DNA from: an uncultured Bacilli bacterium
GTDB lineage: Bacteria; Bacillota_I; Bacilli_A; RF39; UBA660
DNA length: 15,160 nucleotides
Assembly: GCA_947630865.1 (NCBI GenBank)
Contig: CANRJE010000024.1
Span: forward strand, 1-15,160
Direction: 5' to 3'
Part shown: positions 6,606 to 13,947 of the stretch, one piece after another
How the letters are laid out: each line of letters begins with the position of its first letter
Numbering within the stretch: position 1 is the stretch's first letter
The notes under the pieces: generated by a model
The model's database searches: none
The model's input: only the letters and a program-made list of their open reading frames with translations
Told to the model about the DNA's origin: nothing
Program-made: the position numbers and the translations under genes

Positions 6606-7604
6606 ATGAAAGTATTAGTAACTGGGGGATGTGGTTATATTGGTTCACATACTGTTGTTGATTTATTAAATGAGGATTATGAGGTAGTTATAGTTGATAA
6701 CTTATCTAATTCTAAGATTGAAGTAATTGACAAAATAAAAAAAATAACCGGTAAAGAGGTTACTTTTTATCAATACGATTTATGTGACAAAGAAAAAGTT
6801 GAAATTGTTTTTGCAAGGGAAAATCCTGATGCTGTTATTCACTTTGCAGGACTTAAAGCTGTTGGGGAAAGTGTTCAAAAACCACTTTTGTATTATGAAA
6901 ACAATCTAATTTCAACATTAAATTTACTTGAGATAATGCAAAAATATAAAGCTCGTAAGTTTGTTTTTTCTTCAAGTGCTACTGTTTATGGAAAACCAGC
7001 AAGTTTACCAATTGATGAGACATTTCCTTTATCACCAACCAATCCTTATGGTACAACCAAATTAATGATTGAAAATATTTTAGCTGATTTATATCAATCT
7101 GATAATTCTTTTGATATAACAATTTTGAGATATTTTAATCCAATAGGTGCTCATAAATCAGGATTACTTGGAGAAGATCCAAATGGTATCCCTAATAATT
7201 TAATGCCATATATTGTAAAAGTTGCAACGAAAGAATTACCTGTTTTAAATGTTTTTGGAAATGACTATGATACTGTTGATGGAACGGGAGTAAGAGATTA
7301 TATTCATGTATGTGATTTATCTTATGGTCACGTTTTAGCTTTAAAAAACAAAAGAGTAGGGTTAAAAATTTATAATTTAGGAACTGGTATGGGAACAAGT
7401 GTTTTAGAACTTGTTAATATGTTTGAGAAAGTAAATAATATAAAAATAGATAGACAATTTGTTGCAAGACGTGAGGGAGATATTGATGCTTGTTATGCTT
7501 CAAATGCTAAAGCCAAAGAAGAGTTGAATTTTGAATGTAAATATAATTTAGAAGATATGTGTTTAGATAGTTATAATTATGTAAAAAACAATATTAATCA
7601 ATAA
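6606..7604 (+). CDS. galE: UDP-glucose 4-epimerase
   Basis: This cytoplasmic NAD-dependent short-chain dehydrogenase-type epimerase interconverts UDP-glucose and UDP-galactose (some members also the N-acetyl forms), supplying envelope glycans. At 332 residues it is of normal length. The Rossmann motif TGGCGYIGSH is at 6-15, the catalytic SSSATVYG at 122-129, and the YxxxK pair at Y148 and K152 in NPYGTTK. Downstream LRYFNPIGAH and the GVRDYIHV segment are typical GalE substrate-binding features. It starts 1 nt after the deacetylase stop with GAGGAGG (6594-6600) inside that gene, so the two form an operon. Its last 11 bp overlap the convergent YqfQ-like gene. Confidence 0.95.
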   Translation: MKVLVTGGCGYIGSHTVVDLLNEDYEVVIVDNLSNSKIEVIDKIKKITGKEVTFYQYDLCDKEKVEIVFARENPDAVIHFAGLKAVGESVQKPLLYYENNLISTLNLLEIMQKYKARKFVFSSSATVYGKPASLPIDETFPLSPTNPYGTTKLMIENILADLYQSDNSFDITILRYFNPIGAHKSGLLGEDPNGIPNNLMPYIVKVATKELPVLNVFGNDYDTVDGTGVRDYIHVCDLSYGHVLALKNKRVGLKIYNLGTGMGTSVLELVNMFEKVNNIKIDRQFVARREGDIDACYASNAKAKEELNFECKYNLEDMCLDSYNYVKNNINQ

Positions 7605-7938
7605 AGAAAGTTGGAAGATTGTTCTGATTTTCTTTTTTTGTTTCCTTTACTTCCTTAGCAACATTTTCAGAAGTATTATCGGGTTCTTTAAAAGCACTCA
7701 TGATTTTTCCAAAACTTCTAATATTGTTAACAATTGGTTTCATTTGATAATAAACAGGGATGGCTTGATTTATAACATTTAAAGTTTTTTGAGTATTAGT
7801 AAGAATTGAACCCCATTTTATATTTCTAACAGATGCTAATAAACTAGGACGTGCTATGCCCCTTAAAGTATTAGCGGCAGCTCCAAAGTTTCCTGCTTGA
7901 TTAATATATGGATAAAAGTTATATGGATTATTATACAT
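7594..7938 (-). CDS. YqfQ/VrrA-like protein
   Basis: This 114-residue protein resembles the YqfQ (VrrA) family of Bacillota, whose role is not established. Seen: an Asn/Tyr/Pro-rich start, a central segment WGSILTNTQKTLNVINQAIP followed by VYYQMKPIVNN, and a Glu/Lys/Asn-rich tail. The NTQK..NV.NQAIP..YQ.KPI pattern is what I recognise as the family core. There is no TM segment or signal peptide. The minus-strand AGGTGA SD (7948-7943) sits 4 nt from the ATG, and TATAAT at 7961-7956 is a likely -10. It is divergent from the Cys-rich membrane gene and convergent with galE. Confidence 0.78.
   Translation of the reverse strand: MYNNPYNFYPYINQAGNFGAAANTLRGIARPSLLASVRNIKWGSILTNTQKTLNVINQAIPVYYQMKPIVNNIRSFGKIMSAFKEPDNTSENVAKEVKETKKENQNNLPTFFID
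7603..7639 (+). terminator. Possible galE terminator inside the YqfQ-like CDS
   Basis: AAAGAAA (7603-7609) pairs with TTTCTTT (7629-7635), and T continues to 7639. A short inner stem (GGAA 7613-7616 with TTCT 7622-7625) lies in the loop. It is weak and AT-rich. Confidence 0.33.
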
Positions 7939-7955
7939 AAATTCACCTCTATCAC

Positions 7956-7961
7956 ATTATA
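7956..7961 (-). promoter_or_regulatory. -10 element of the YqfQ-like gene
   Basis: On the minus strand TATAAT lies just upstream of AGGTGA and the ATG, placing the start of transcription right before the SD. No convincing -35 is visible in the A/T runs. Confidence 0.5.
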
Positions 7962-8003
7962 TGAAATTTAAAAAAATTTGTTTATTATTAAAAAAAAATA
8001 TTA

Positions 8004-8009
8004 TATAAT
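8004..8009 (+). promoter_or_regulatory. -10 element of the Cys-rich membrane gene/truB operon
   Basis: TATAAT at 8004-8009 precedes AGGTGAT (8016-8022). TTGTTT at 7978-7983 is a possible -35, but the 20-bp spacing is long; an overlapping TATTAT at 7999-8004 gives 15 bp. Confidence 0.5.
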
Positions 8010-8026
8010 ATATCTAGGTGATTTAT

Positions 8027-8536
8027 ATGTTAAACTTAAATATCGGTTATTACATATGTGATACTGTAGGTTTTCTTAGAGTAATGTATTTGATTAAATT
8101 ACTTTTAAACATAATAAGATTTGTTGTTCCAATTCTTTTAATTGCTATGGTAGTTAAAGATTTATATTTAAATATGATTAATCCAGATGCTAAAGAAGGA
8201 GTTCCAAAAATTACCAAAAGAATATTAGCAGCAGTTATTGTTTTCTTTGTTCCCATGTTAATTGATTTAGTTTTATTTTTAGTTGATTATATTGCTGGAA
8301 ATAAAAGTGATAGTGATTATTCGGCTAGTTCCTGCTATACAAATGCTAGTAGAAGTTGTATTGATAACATTGAAAGTTACTTAAATTGTGATGGAATAAA
8401 GGATACTACTGCGAATAAAAATTGTCAAAAGAAAAGAAGATGTAATGAATATACGTTAAGTGGAGATTGTAGTGTTAAAATTAAAAAAATAGATGATTGT
8501 AAATCCATTAACGATGAAGTAACTGGATACGAGTAA
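8027..8536 (+). CDS. Two-TM membrane protein with Cys-rich C-terminal tail
   Basis: The 169-residue product has two long hydrophobic segments at about 22-45 and 66-89, joined by a short polar loop (NPDAKEGVPKITKR). This pair, with the PILLI and KRILAAVIVFFVPMLID patterns, looks like the TrbC/VirB2 pilin-type double helix found in many uncharacterised Bacillota membrane proteins. That similarity is an impression, not a proven assignment. After residue 90 comes a polar tail with seven Cys (103, 111, 121, 133, 139, 148, 158), which suggests disulfides or metal binding. AGGTGAT at 8016-8022 sets the ATG at 8027; an in-frame GTG at 8018 lies inside that SD. truB follows 5 nt after its stop. Confidence 0.75.
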   Translation: MLNLNIGYYICDTVGFLRVMYLIKLLLNIIRFVVPILLIAMVVKDLYLNMINPDAKEGVPKITKRILAAVIVFFVPMLIDLVLFLVDYIAGNKSDSDYSASSCYTNASRSCIDNIESYLNCDGIKDTTANKNCQKKRRCNEYTLSGDCSVKIKKIDDCKSINDEVTGYE

Positions 8537-8541
8537 GATTT

Positions 8542-9381
8542 ATGGACGGAATTTTATTAATTAATAAAGATAAAGGCTTAACAAGTAGAGATGTTGTTAA
8601 TTTAGTTTCAAAAAAATTAAATATTAAAAAAGTTGGTCATGCTGGAACACTTGATCCTCTTGCAACAGGATTACTTGTTATAGGAATAGGTTCGGGAACT
8701 AAAATCTTAGACCTTTTAACTATGGATTATAAAGAATACATTGCAACAGTTAAAATGGGAATAGAAACTGATACTTTAGATATAACGGGAAAAGTTATTA
8801 AAGAAAATTATGATTTTTCTTTAAGCTATGAAGAATTAGAAAAAACTTTGAAAAAATTTCAAAAGCAATATTATCAAAGTGTTCCTAAATATTCAGCTGT
8901 TAAAATAAAAGGAAAAAAATTATATGAATATGCAAGAGAAAATATTGATATTGAACTTCCAAAAAGACTTGTTGATATAAAAAAAATAGAATTATTAAAC
9001 TATGATAAAGATAAGTTAGAATTTACTTTTAGAACTTTGGTAAGTAAAGGAACTTATATTAGAAGTTTAATAAAAGATATAGGAGATTCTTTAAACATTA
9101 ATTTCACAATGCAAGATTTAATAAGAACTAAAAGTGGAAAATTTAAGATTGATGATAGCTTTAAAATAGATGATACATATAAGATAATACCTATTCAAGA
9201 AGCACTTGATTTTAAAAAAATTGAGGTTAAAGATTTAGAAATATTAAAAAAAATTAAAAATGGTAATGCTCTTAGTTATCAAGATACTAACGATTTTATT
9301 TTATTTTTAGAAAAAAATAAACCTTTAGCAATTTATAAAAATGAAAAAAATGGACAATTAAAAGCATTTAAGGTATTTTAA
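8542..9381 (+). CDS. truB: tRNA pseudouridine(55) synthase
   Basis: This enzyme isomerises U55 in the T-loop of tRNAs in the cytoplasm. It is 279 residues, near the usual size. It starts with the typical MDGILLINKDKGLTS segment, followed by the catalytic motif HAGTLDPLATG at 33-43 with nucleophile Asp38. Later segments YSAVKIKGKKLYEYAR and RTLVSKGTYIRSL (the latter with the conserved Tyr and Arg of the active site) are also TruB-typical. The ATG has almost no SD and lies 5 nt after the preceding stop, so translation is probably coupled to the Cys-rich membrane protein gene. Pairing of truB with such a gene, instead of rbfA or ribF, is unusual. Confidence 0.95.
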   Translation: MDGILLINKDKGLTSRDVVNLVSKKLNIKKVGHAGTLDPLATGLLVIGIGSGTKILDLLTMDYKEYIATVKMGIETDTLDITGKVIKENYDFSLSYEELEKTLKKFQKQYYQSVPKYSAVKIKGKKLYEYARENIDIELPKRLVDIKKIELLNYDKDKLEFTFRTLVSKGTYIRSLIKDIGDSLNINFTMQDLIRTKSGKFKIDDSFKIDDTYKIIPIQEALDFKKIEVKDLEILKKIKNGNALSYQDTNDFILFLEKNKPLAIYKNEKNGQLKAFKVF

Positions 9382-9395
9382 TTTTTTTTTTAATA

Positions 9396-9404
9396 TGCTA
9401 TAAT
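9396..9404 (+). promoter_or_regulatory. Extended -10 promoter of the Big_2 gene
   Basis: TGCTATAAT fits TGnTATAAT. The upstream -35 zone is a T run with no match to TTGACA. Transcription should start about 9411, giving a leader of about 20 nt with GGAGGT at 9422-9427. Confidence 0.66.
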
Positions 9405-9431
9405 CATTTTATAAGGTAGATGGAGGTTATT

Positions 9432-11192
9432 ATGTATACAGAATTTAATAGTCAAAATGTTAATAAAGATCCTAAAATATATGTAACAGAAGAAGAAAAA
9501 ACTCCAATGAATAAAATACTTGGAGTGGTTTGGAAAATTCTTTTAGTAGTTATTATTTTAATTTTATTGTTTCTTGCTTTGATTAAGTTTGGTGTTATTA
9601 GTTTAAACTCAGATGTTGCTCCAAATGCTATATTACTTAATCAAAATGAAATAGGTATTAAAAAAGGTAAAGGTTATCAATTAATTTATACTGTTTTACC
9701 AGAAAATTCAACAAACAAACAAGTTGTTTTTGAAAGCAGTAATCCAAATGTTGTAAGAGTTAATGAAGTAACGGGTTATCTTGAAGCTTTGAAAAATGGT
9801 ACAGCTAAAATTACGGTTAAAACGCTTATCAATCAAGTTTTAAGTGAATGTGTTGTTACGGTTGGTAATAAGAATATTTTAGCAACGAACATTACGGTAA
9901 ATGAAAAATATATAAGTTTAGCAACTGGTTATTCAACAACTTTGTCATATCGAACAACTCCTTCTAATGCAACTGAGATAGGTTTATCTTTCTCAAGTAG
10001 TGATGAAAGTGTTGCTAAAGTAGATACTAAAGGTAGAATAAAGGGAATTAAGGAAGGAAATGCTGTAATTACTGTTTCATCTAGTAATGGAGCGGTAAAA
10101 GATACAGCTTATGTAACAGTTTATAAAAAAGGAACAACAACAGTTGCTAAAGGAACAGCTAACAATAATGCAATTTATCCATCTTCTATTAATATTCAAG
10201 AAGAAAATATAAATTTATCATTAGGAACAACAAGTCAATTGACAACTAGTATTTCGCCATCTAATGCAACAAAAGAAGTAACTTGGTCAAGTAGTAATGC
10301 TAATGTTGCAACGGTTAATAGTAATGGATTAGTAACAGCTAGAGGTTCTGGAACAACAACAATTGTTGCTAGAACAATTAATGGAAAGACAGATACTTGT
10401 ACGGTAACGGTTGGTAAGTATTCAGTAAAATTAAGAGGTATTTTAATAACTACAAAATATACAAGTTTACCAGTTGATGTTACAAAACAATTATTTGTTG
10501 CTTTTACACCAAGTAATGCTACAAATAAATCAATTACATGGACTAGTAGTAATCCAAGTGTTGCTTCTGTTGATCAAAGTGGAAACGTTAAAGCTTTAAA
10601 AAGTGGAAGTGCAATTATTACAGCAACGTCTAGTGATGGTGGATATAAATCAACTACTGCTGTTGATGTAATTAACTATGAAAATGAAATATTAGCTAAG
10701 TCATTATCATTTGGTAATAGTTCTTATTCAATTGGTGTTAACAATACTTTAGCATTAAAACCAATTATTACACCATCTAATGCTACATCAACTGCTATAG
10801 AATTTGTAAGCGATAATCCAAGTATTGCAACGGTTAATATGGATGGGGTTGTTACGGGAGTTAAAGAAGGTTCAGCAACAATAACAGCTACGTTAAAAAG
10901 AACACAACTTAAAGCATCTGTTACTGTAAATATTCATTATATAAAAGCAACAGGCGTTAATTTAAATGCTGTTGATGTTCAAATACCATTAAGTGATACT
11001 TATACTCTTGTATCAACAGTTTTACCTAGCAATGCTAGTGATAAAACAGTTATTTATAAGAGCGATAATCCTAATATAGCTACTGTTGATAATCATGGTA
11101 TTATTAAAGGTGTTTCAAAAGGAAAAACAACAATTACAGTTACTCCAAAAGGTGGAGGAAATTCTTCAACATGTCTTGTAACTGTATACTAA
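9432..11192 (+). CDS. Membrane-anchored protein with six Big_2 Ig-like repeats
   Basis: This 586-residue surface protein has a polar cytoplasmic start of about 28 residues, one TM segment at 29-52, then six bacterial Ig-like (Big_2) domains at about 64-145, 149-231, 250-328, 334-414, 419-501 and 504-586. Each has the core pattern xPSNAT, then S/T-SxxxSVAxV, then GxVxxxxxGxxxIT. Domains 2 and 3 are separated by a Thr/Asn/Ala-rich linker near 232-249. There is no LPxTG or cell-wall anchor, so the N-terminal helix probably holds it as an extracellular stalk. Such domains often serve adhesion or as spacers, but no ligand is evident. ATG 9432 is favoured by GGAGGT 4 nt upstream; the ATG at 9420 precedes that SD. 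It has its own promoter and probable terminator. Confidence 0.9.
   Translation: MYTEFNSQNVNKDPKIYVTEEEKTPMNKILGVVWKILLVVIILILLFLALIKFGVISLNSDVAPNAILLNQNEIGIKKGKGYQLIYTVLPENSTNKQVVFESSNPNVVRVNEVTGYLEALKNGTAKITVKTLINQVLSECVVTVGNKNILATNITVNEKYISLATGYSTTLSYRTTPSNATEIGLSFSSSDESVAKVDTKGRIKGIKEGNAVITVSSSNGAVKDTAYVTVYKKGTTTVAKGTANNNAIYPSSINIQEENINLSLGTTSQLTTSISPSNATKEVTWSSSNANVATVNSNGLVTARGSGTTTIVARTINGKTDTCTVTVGKYSVKLRGILITTKYTSLPVDVTKQLFVAFTPSNATNKSITWTSSNPSVASVDQSGNVKALKSGSAIITATSSDGGYKSTTAVDVINYENEILAKSLSFGNSSYSIGVNNTLALKPIITPSNATSTAIEFVSDNPSIATVNMDGVVTGVKEGSATITATLKRTQLKASVTVNIHYIKATGVNLNAVDVQIPLSDTYTLVSTVLPSNASDKTVIYKSDNPNIATVDNHGIIKGVSKGKTTITVTPKGGGNSSTCLVTVY
9621..11189 (+). repeat. Six tandem Big_2 domain repeats (protein level)
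   Basis: Repeat units of about 80 residues start near 9621, 9876, 10179, 10431, 10686 and 10941. The PSNAT motif recurs (PENST in the first, PSNAS in the last). The units have diverged at DNA level, so this is an old duplication and not a recent expansion. Confidence 0.82.
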
Positions 11193-11230
11193 ATGTAAAG
11201 TAAAAAAGGAAAACTGAAAAGAAAATATAA

Positions 11231-11269
11231 AAAAATTAGAGAAAAAAATAATTTTCTTTAATTTTTTTT
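11231..11269 (+). terminator. Terminator of the Big_2 gene
   Basis: A stem of about 15 bp (11231-11245 with 11252-11266, one G-T wobble, nearly all A/T) has a 6-nt loop and ends in a run of eight T. It is low in GC but long and well placed. Confidence 0.55.
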
Positions 11270-11305
11270 CTTAAATATTGAAAAATTGTATTTAAAAAAA
11301 TATAT

Positions 11306-11318
11306 TTTACATTGTAAA
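11306..11318. promoter_or_regulatory. Palindromic operator candidate at the sipW operon promoter
   Basis: TTTACA-T-TGTAAA is a perfect 13-bp palindrome covering the -35 hexamer of the downstream operon, an ideal place for a repressor. The regulator is unknown. Confidence 0.45.
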
Positions 11319-11340
11319 TTTGTTTTCTTTGTGATATTAT
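11312..11340 (+). promoter_or_regulatory. Promoter of the SipW/TasA-like operon
   Basis: TTGTAA (11312-11317), a 17-bp spacer and TATTAT (11335-11340) preceded by TGA, that is TGnTATTAT. Transcription would start about 11347, just before GGAGGT at 11351-11356. Confidence 0.62.
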
Positions 11341-11360
11341 TTTATTATACGGAGGTAATT

Positions 11361-12089
11361 ATGGAAAATAAAAATAAAAAATTACCAGAAGAAAATGAAT
11401 ATTTAGATGATGAAATAAAATCTTTTGTTGAAAAAGAGGAAAAAAGACGTAAGGCTCCTTCTTTTATTATGTTATTTTTATTTACAACATTAGGAGTACT
11501 ATTTGCTTTAGGTTTATCATTTTCGACAATTAAATTTTTAGAAAATAATGAAACAATAAATTCTATTATTTCAAGTTCAACTGATGATGAAAGATATATA
11601 ATTACATATTCCGAGAATACAGGAAATTATACTAGTGGTATTAATTTAAAAAATCAATTTCCTATTCCTGATAGTCAAGGCAAGATATTAAGTGGAAAAA
11701 ACCAAGTATTTAATTTTTCTTTAGTCCTTGGTGATAAAACTGAAGGAATATATTATGAAATAACAGCTGTACCAGATACTTCTAACACATTGGATTCAAA
11801 ATATGTTAAGTTATATTTAGAGAAGAACGATAAAGGAGTTAATAATTCTTATCAAAATAATGGACTTGTAAAAAAGTTTTCGGATTATAATAAAAGTTCT
11901 TATGAAGATGCTTTAGGTGTTGTAATTTATTCAGGTAAAATAACAAAGGAAGATGTAAATAGGGGAAAAATAGATTTTGTAATGCGTATGTGGGTTAGTG
12001 ATGAAATGGAAATTCAAGATGCAAATGAGTTTTCAAACAAGATTTTTGCAGTTAAAGTCAATACCTATGCTACATCATTAAATAGGTGA
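11361..12089 (+). CDS. Membrane-anchored TasA/CalY-like protein, first of operon
   Basis: The 242-residue product has a charged cytoplasmic start of 33 residues, one TM segment at about 34-56 and a mainly beta ectodomain. Its second half (about 115-236) follows the TasA/camelysin pattern I recognise from SipW-linked proteins: VFNFSLVLGD, YYEITAVPDT, YVKLYLE, VIYSGKIT, then FVMRMWVSDEME and a closing KIFAVKVNTYA. This resemblance is judged by eye and the match is remote. The SipW-type peptidase gene follows at once, making this a likely substrate or partner. The start at 11361 is set by GGAGGT; an upstream in-frame TTG at 11286 precedes the promoter. Its TGA stop lies inside the next gene's SD and is followed by TAA. 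Confidence 0.8.
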   Translation: MENKNKKLPEENEYLDDEIKSFVEKEEKRRKAPSFIMLFLFTTLGVLFALGLSFSTIKFLENNETINSIISSSTDDERYIITYSENTGNYTSGINLKNQFPIPDSQGKILSGKNQVFNFSLVLGDKTEGIYYEITAVPDTSNTLDSKYVKLYLEKNDKGVNNSYQNNGLVKKFSDYNKSSYEDALGVVIYSGKITKEDVNRGKIDFVMRMWVSDEMEIQDANEFSNKIFAVKVNTYATSLNR

Positions 12090-12090
12090 T
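12084..12090 (+). promoter_or_regulatory. SD of the signal peptidase gene containing the upstream stop
   Basis: AGGTGAT includes the TGA stop (12087-12089) of the preceding gene and lies 3 nt before the ATG at 12094. Terminating ribosomes occupy the initiation site, so coupling is likely. Confidence 0.75.
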
Positions 12091-12093
12091 AAA

Positions 12094-12720
12094 ATGGCTA
12101 CTAATAAGGAGAAAAAGGGTTTATTAGCAAACTTCAAATGGTGGGCTAATTTTGTCATGACAATTATAATGAATTCAATTATTGTTATCTTGTTATTAAT
12201 TGGAGTATTATTTTTAGCTTATTATATTGATGTAACAAAAAATGCAACAACAGGAAATTGGAAACCACCATTATATGGTGCTTATGTTATTGTAAGTACA
12301 AGTATGGAACCTGTAATTCATGTAAATGATGCAATTTTAATAAAAAGAGATGATGATTTAAAAATAGGTGATGTATGTACCTATTTATCTAAAGATCCTA
12401 GATGGTTAGGTATTATGATAACCCATAGAATTATCGGTACTGATGTAAATGAAAATGGAGAAAAAGTATATATTTTTAAGGGTGATGCTAATGAAACACC
12501 AGATACTTTACCAGTTTCTGAAAGTCAAATCTATGGAAAAGTAATTATGAAAATACCAAAGATTGGATATATTCAATACTTCTTATCCCAAGCATATGGT
12601 TGGATAGTTGCTATTGTTGTTCCATGTGTTGGTATAATAACGTATGATATTATCAAATTATTTAGGACATCAAGACTTGCTAGAAAAAAGAAAAAGATGA
12701 AAAGAGGTAAGAAGAGATGA
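12094..12720 (+). CDS. sipW: Signal peptidase I, SipW/ER type
   Basis: This 208-residue membrane protease of family S26B removes signal peptides on the outer face of the membrane. Seen: a TM segment at about 20-44, the nucleophile in STSMEP (Ser70), the general base as THRI (His111) in place of the Lys of ordinary SipS/LepB enzymes, the GDANETPD box at 130-137, a C-terminal TM segment near 168-190, and a very basic tail. The His type is characteristic of SipW and archaeal/eukaryotic signal peptidases. In Bacillus SipW processes TasA and TapA. Here the gene lies between two TasA-like genes, which supports dedicated processing. It overlaps the next gene by ATGA at 12717-12720. Confidence 0.92.
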   Translation: MATNKEKKGLLANFKWWANFVMTIIMNSIIVILLLIGVLFLAYYIDVTKNATTGNWKPPLYGAYVIVSTSMEPVIHVNDAILIKRDDDLKIGDVCTYLSKDPRWLGIMITHRIIGTDVNENGEKVYIFKGDANETPDTLPVSESQIYGKVIMKIPKIGYIQYFLSQAYGWIVAIVVPCVGIITYDIIKLFRTSRLARKKKKMKRGKKR

Positions 12721-13265
12721 AAAAAAGAATTTTGTTAACAATTGCAGCTTTATTATTAATTTCCTTTTTAGGAATAGGAACATACATGTGGTATAACTTC
12801 TTTTTAGGAATCACCAGTAACTATGGTAATAGTTCAAATGGTTCTTCAAGTGGTTCAATTAAGTTAGAAGATGCAGAAACTAGTGTTACGGATTCCAATG
12901 CTTCAAAAGTAGATGATTCCGAGGTTTCAAATGTTACCCCTTATACTTTTAAAGTTAAAAATAGCAAAAATACAGAAGGTAAATATACTATTTTTATTGA
13001 AGATGCACCTCTTAATTCTATAAATGATGGTTGTACAGAAGAAACCCTTTTATCAAGAAAAGATTTAAAATATCAATTAAAATTAAATGGACAAATCATT
13101 AAAGAAGATTTTTTATCTTCCATAAAAGATAATATATTAGATACTGAAACGATTAAAGAAAATACTACCAATAATTATGAACTTAGAATTTATATTCATG
13201 AAAATGCTAATGATTGGGTTGGTAAACATTACCATTATCAAATAAACATTAAAGAAGAAAAATAG
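12717..13265 (+). CDS. TasA/CalY-like protein with SipW-type signal sequence
   Basis: This 182-residue exported protein starts MKKRILLTIAALLLISFLGI and continues GTYMWYNFF. That is close to the SipW-dependent signal pattern (MKKK, a long Leu core, then GGTYAYF). A Ser/Gly/Asn-rich linker (about 36-50) leads to a TasA-like beta domain at about 74-180, with YTFKVKNSKNTEG, the DLKYQLKLNG segment, a TNNYELRIYIHENAN segment and a final HYHYQINIKE. Family identity is by eye. It shares the ATGA overlap with the peptidase gene, the strongest context evidence for an enzyme-substrate pair. Whether it is cleaved and forms fibres is unknown. Its TAG stop runs into the next SD. Confidence 0.82.
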   Translation: MKKRILLTIAALLLISFLGIGTYMWYNFFLGITSNYGNSSNGSSSGSIKLEDAETSVTDSNASKVDDSEVSNVTPYTFKVKNSKNTEGKYTIFIEDAPLNSINDGCTEETLLSRKDLKYQLKLNGQIIKEDFLSSIKDNILDTETIKENTTNNYELRIYIHENANDWVGKHYHYQINIKEEK

Positions 13266-13270
13266 GTGAT
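13264..13270 (+). promoter_or_regulatory. SD overlapping the upstream TAG stop
   Basis: AGGTGAT begins within the TAG stop at 13263-13265 of the preceding gene and is 2 nt from the ATG at 13273. This is the second stop/SD overlap in this operon. Confidence 0.7.
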
Positions 13271-13272
13271 TT

Positions 13273-13947
13273 ATGAAAAAATTTTTTGCAGAGTATATTC
13301 GAATTATTGCATACACATCTCTTGGATTGGTTTTTGTTTTAGCTAGTTTTTATTTAGTTATTAATTATCAACATTCAGAAGAAGTTGCTAAAAAGTTATA
13401 TATAAGTAGTACAGAGAGCAATTATCTTAGTTATAAAGATAAATTAGCTAAAATTGATAATAATTTGGAAAGCTTTAAAACAAAGAAAATTGATAATAAG
13501 AATATTCAAAGATTGTATAATAAATTATTAACATGTTCTAATATTTTGAAAAAAGATGATGGTTTAGCAAATCTTAAAACTAATAATTATTATACTTCAT
13601 ATGATATATATAAATTAGGAAATAATTTCCAATCTCAGGTATTAAATGTTTGTTGGGCTGTACATTTAAGTTATTTAAGTAGTGATGAAGTTCCAGAAGA
13701 ATTTAAAGAAATAGCACCATATATACCAAATACAGTTGATTTGGCGTCCAATCAAGTTTTATCAGCTCTTGATGAAATAGAAAATAATAGTAGTTATTTT
13801 TATTCAACTAATATAACTTCTGCAACTATTAGAGATTATTTAAGTTCTGATTATACAGCAATTGCTAAAGCTTATTCAGGTTTTGCTGATATTGTTTTGA
13901 ATCTTTCAGAATTTATTAATAATTCAGAAGGAGGTCAAGATGCTTAA
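13273..13947 (+). CDS. Unknown single-TM protein with helical ectodomain
   Basis: I do not recognise this 224-residue protein. It has a short N-terminus, one TM segment at about 9-31, and an external part that looks mostly helical: a Lys/Asn-rich first half (about 50-100) and a more neutral second half with PEEFKEIAPYIPNTVD near 141-156. It has two Cys in the ectodomain (88 and 127), which could form a disulfide. No enzyme motif is visible. Tight packing after the second TasA-like gene and an 8-nt overlap with the following gene place it firmly in the operon. It may be an assembly or anchoring factor, but that is context only. Confidence 0.8.
   Translation: MKKFFAEYIRIIAYTSLGLVFVLASFYLVINYQHSEEVAKKLYISSTESNYLSYKDKLAKIDNNLESFKTKKIDNKNIQRLYNKLLTCSNILKKDDGLANLKTNNYYTSYDIYKLGNNFQSQVLNVCWAVHLSYLSSDEVPEEFKEIAPYIPNTVDLASNQVLSALDEIENNSSYFYSTNITSATIRDYLSSDYTAIAKAYSGFADIVLNLSEFINNSEGGQDA

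Noticed and set aside
11286..11360. TTG start at 11286 extending the first TasA-like protein
   Set aside because: The extension lies before the promoter and the GGAGGT SD at 11351.
12087..12720. TGA read as Trp (Mycoplasma code)
   Set aside because: Trp is TGG throughout and no conserved gene has an internal TGA; the two TGA codons end genes at coupled junctions.
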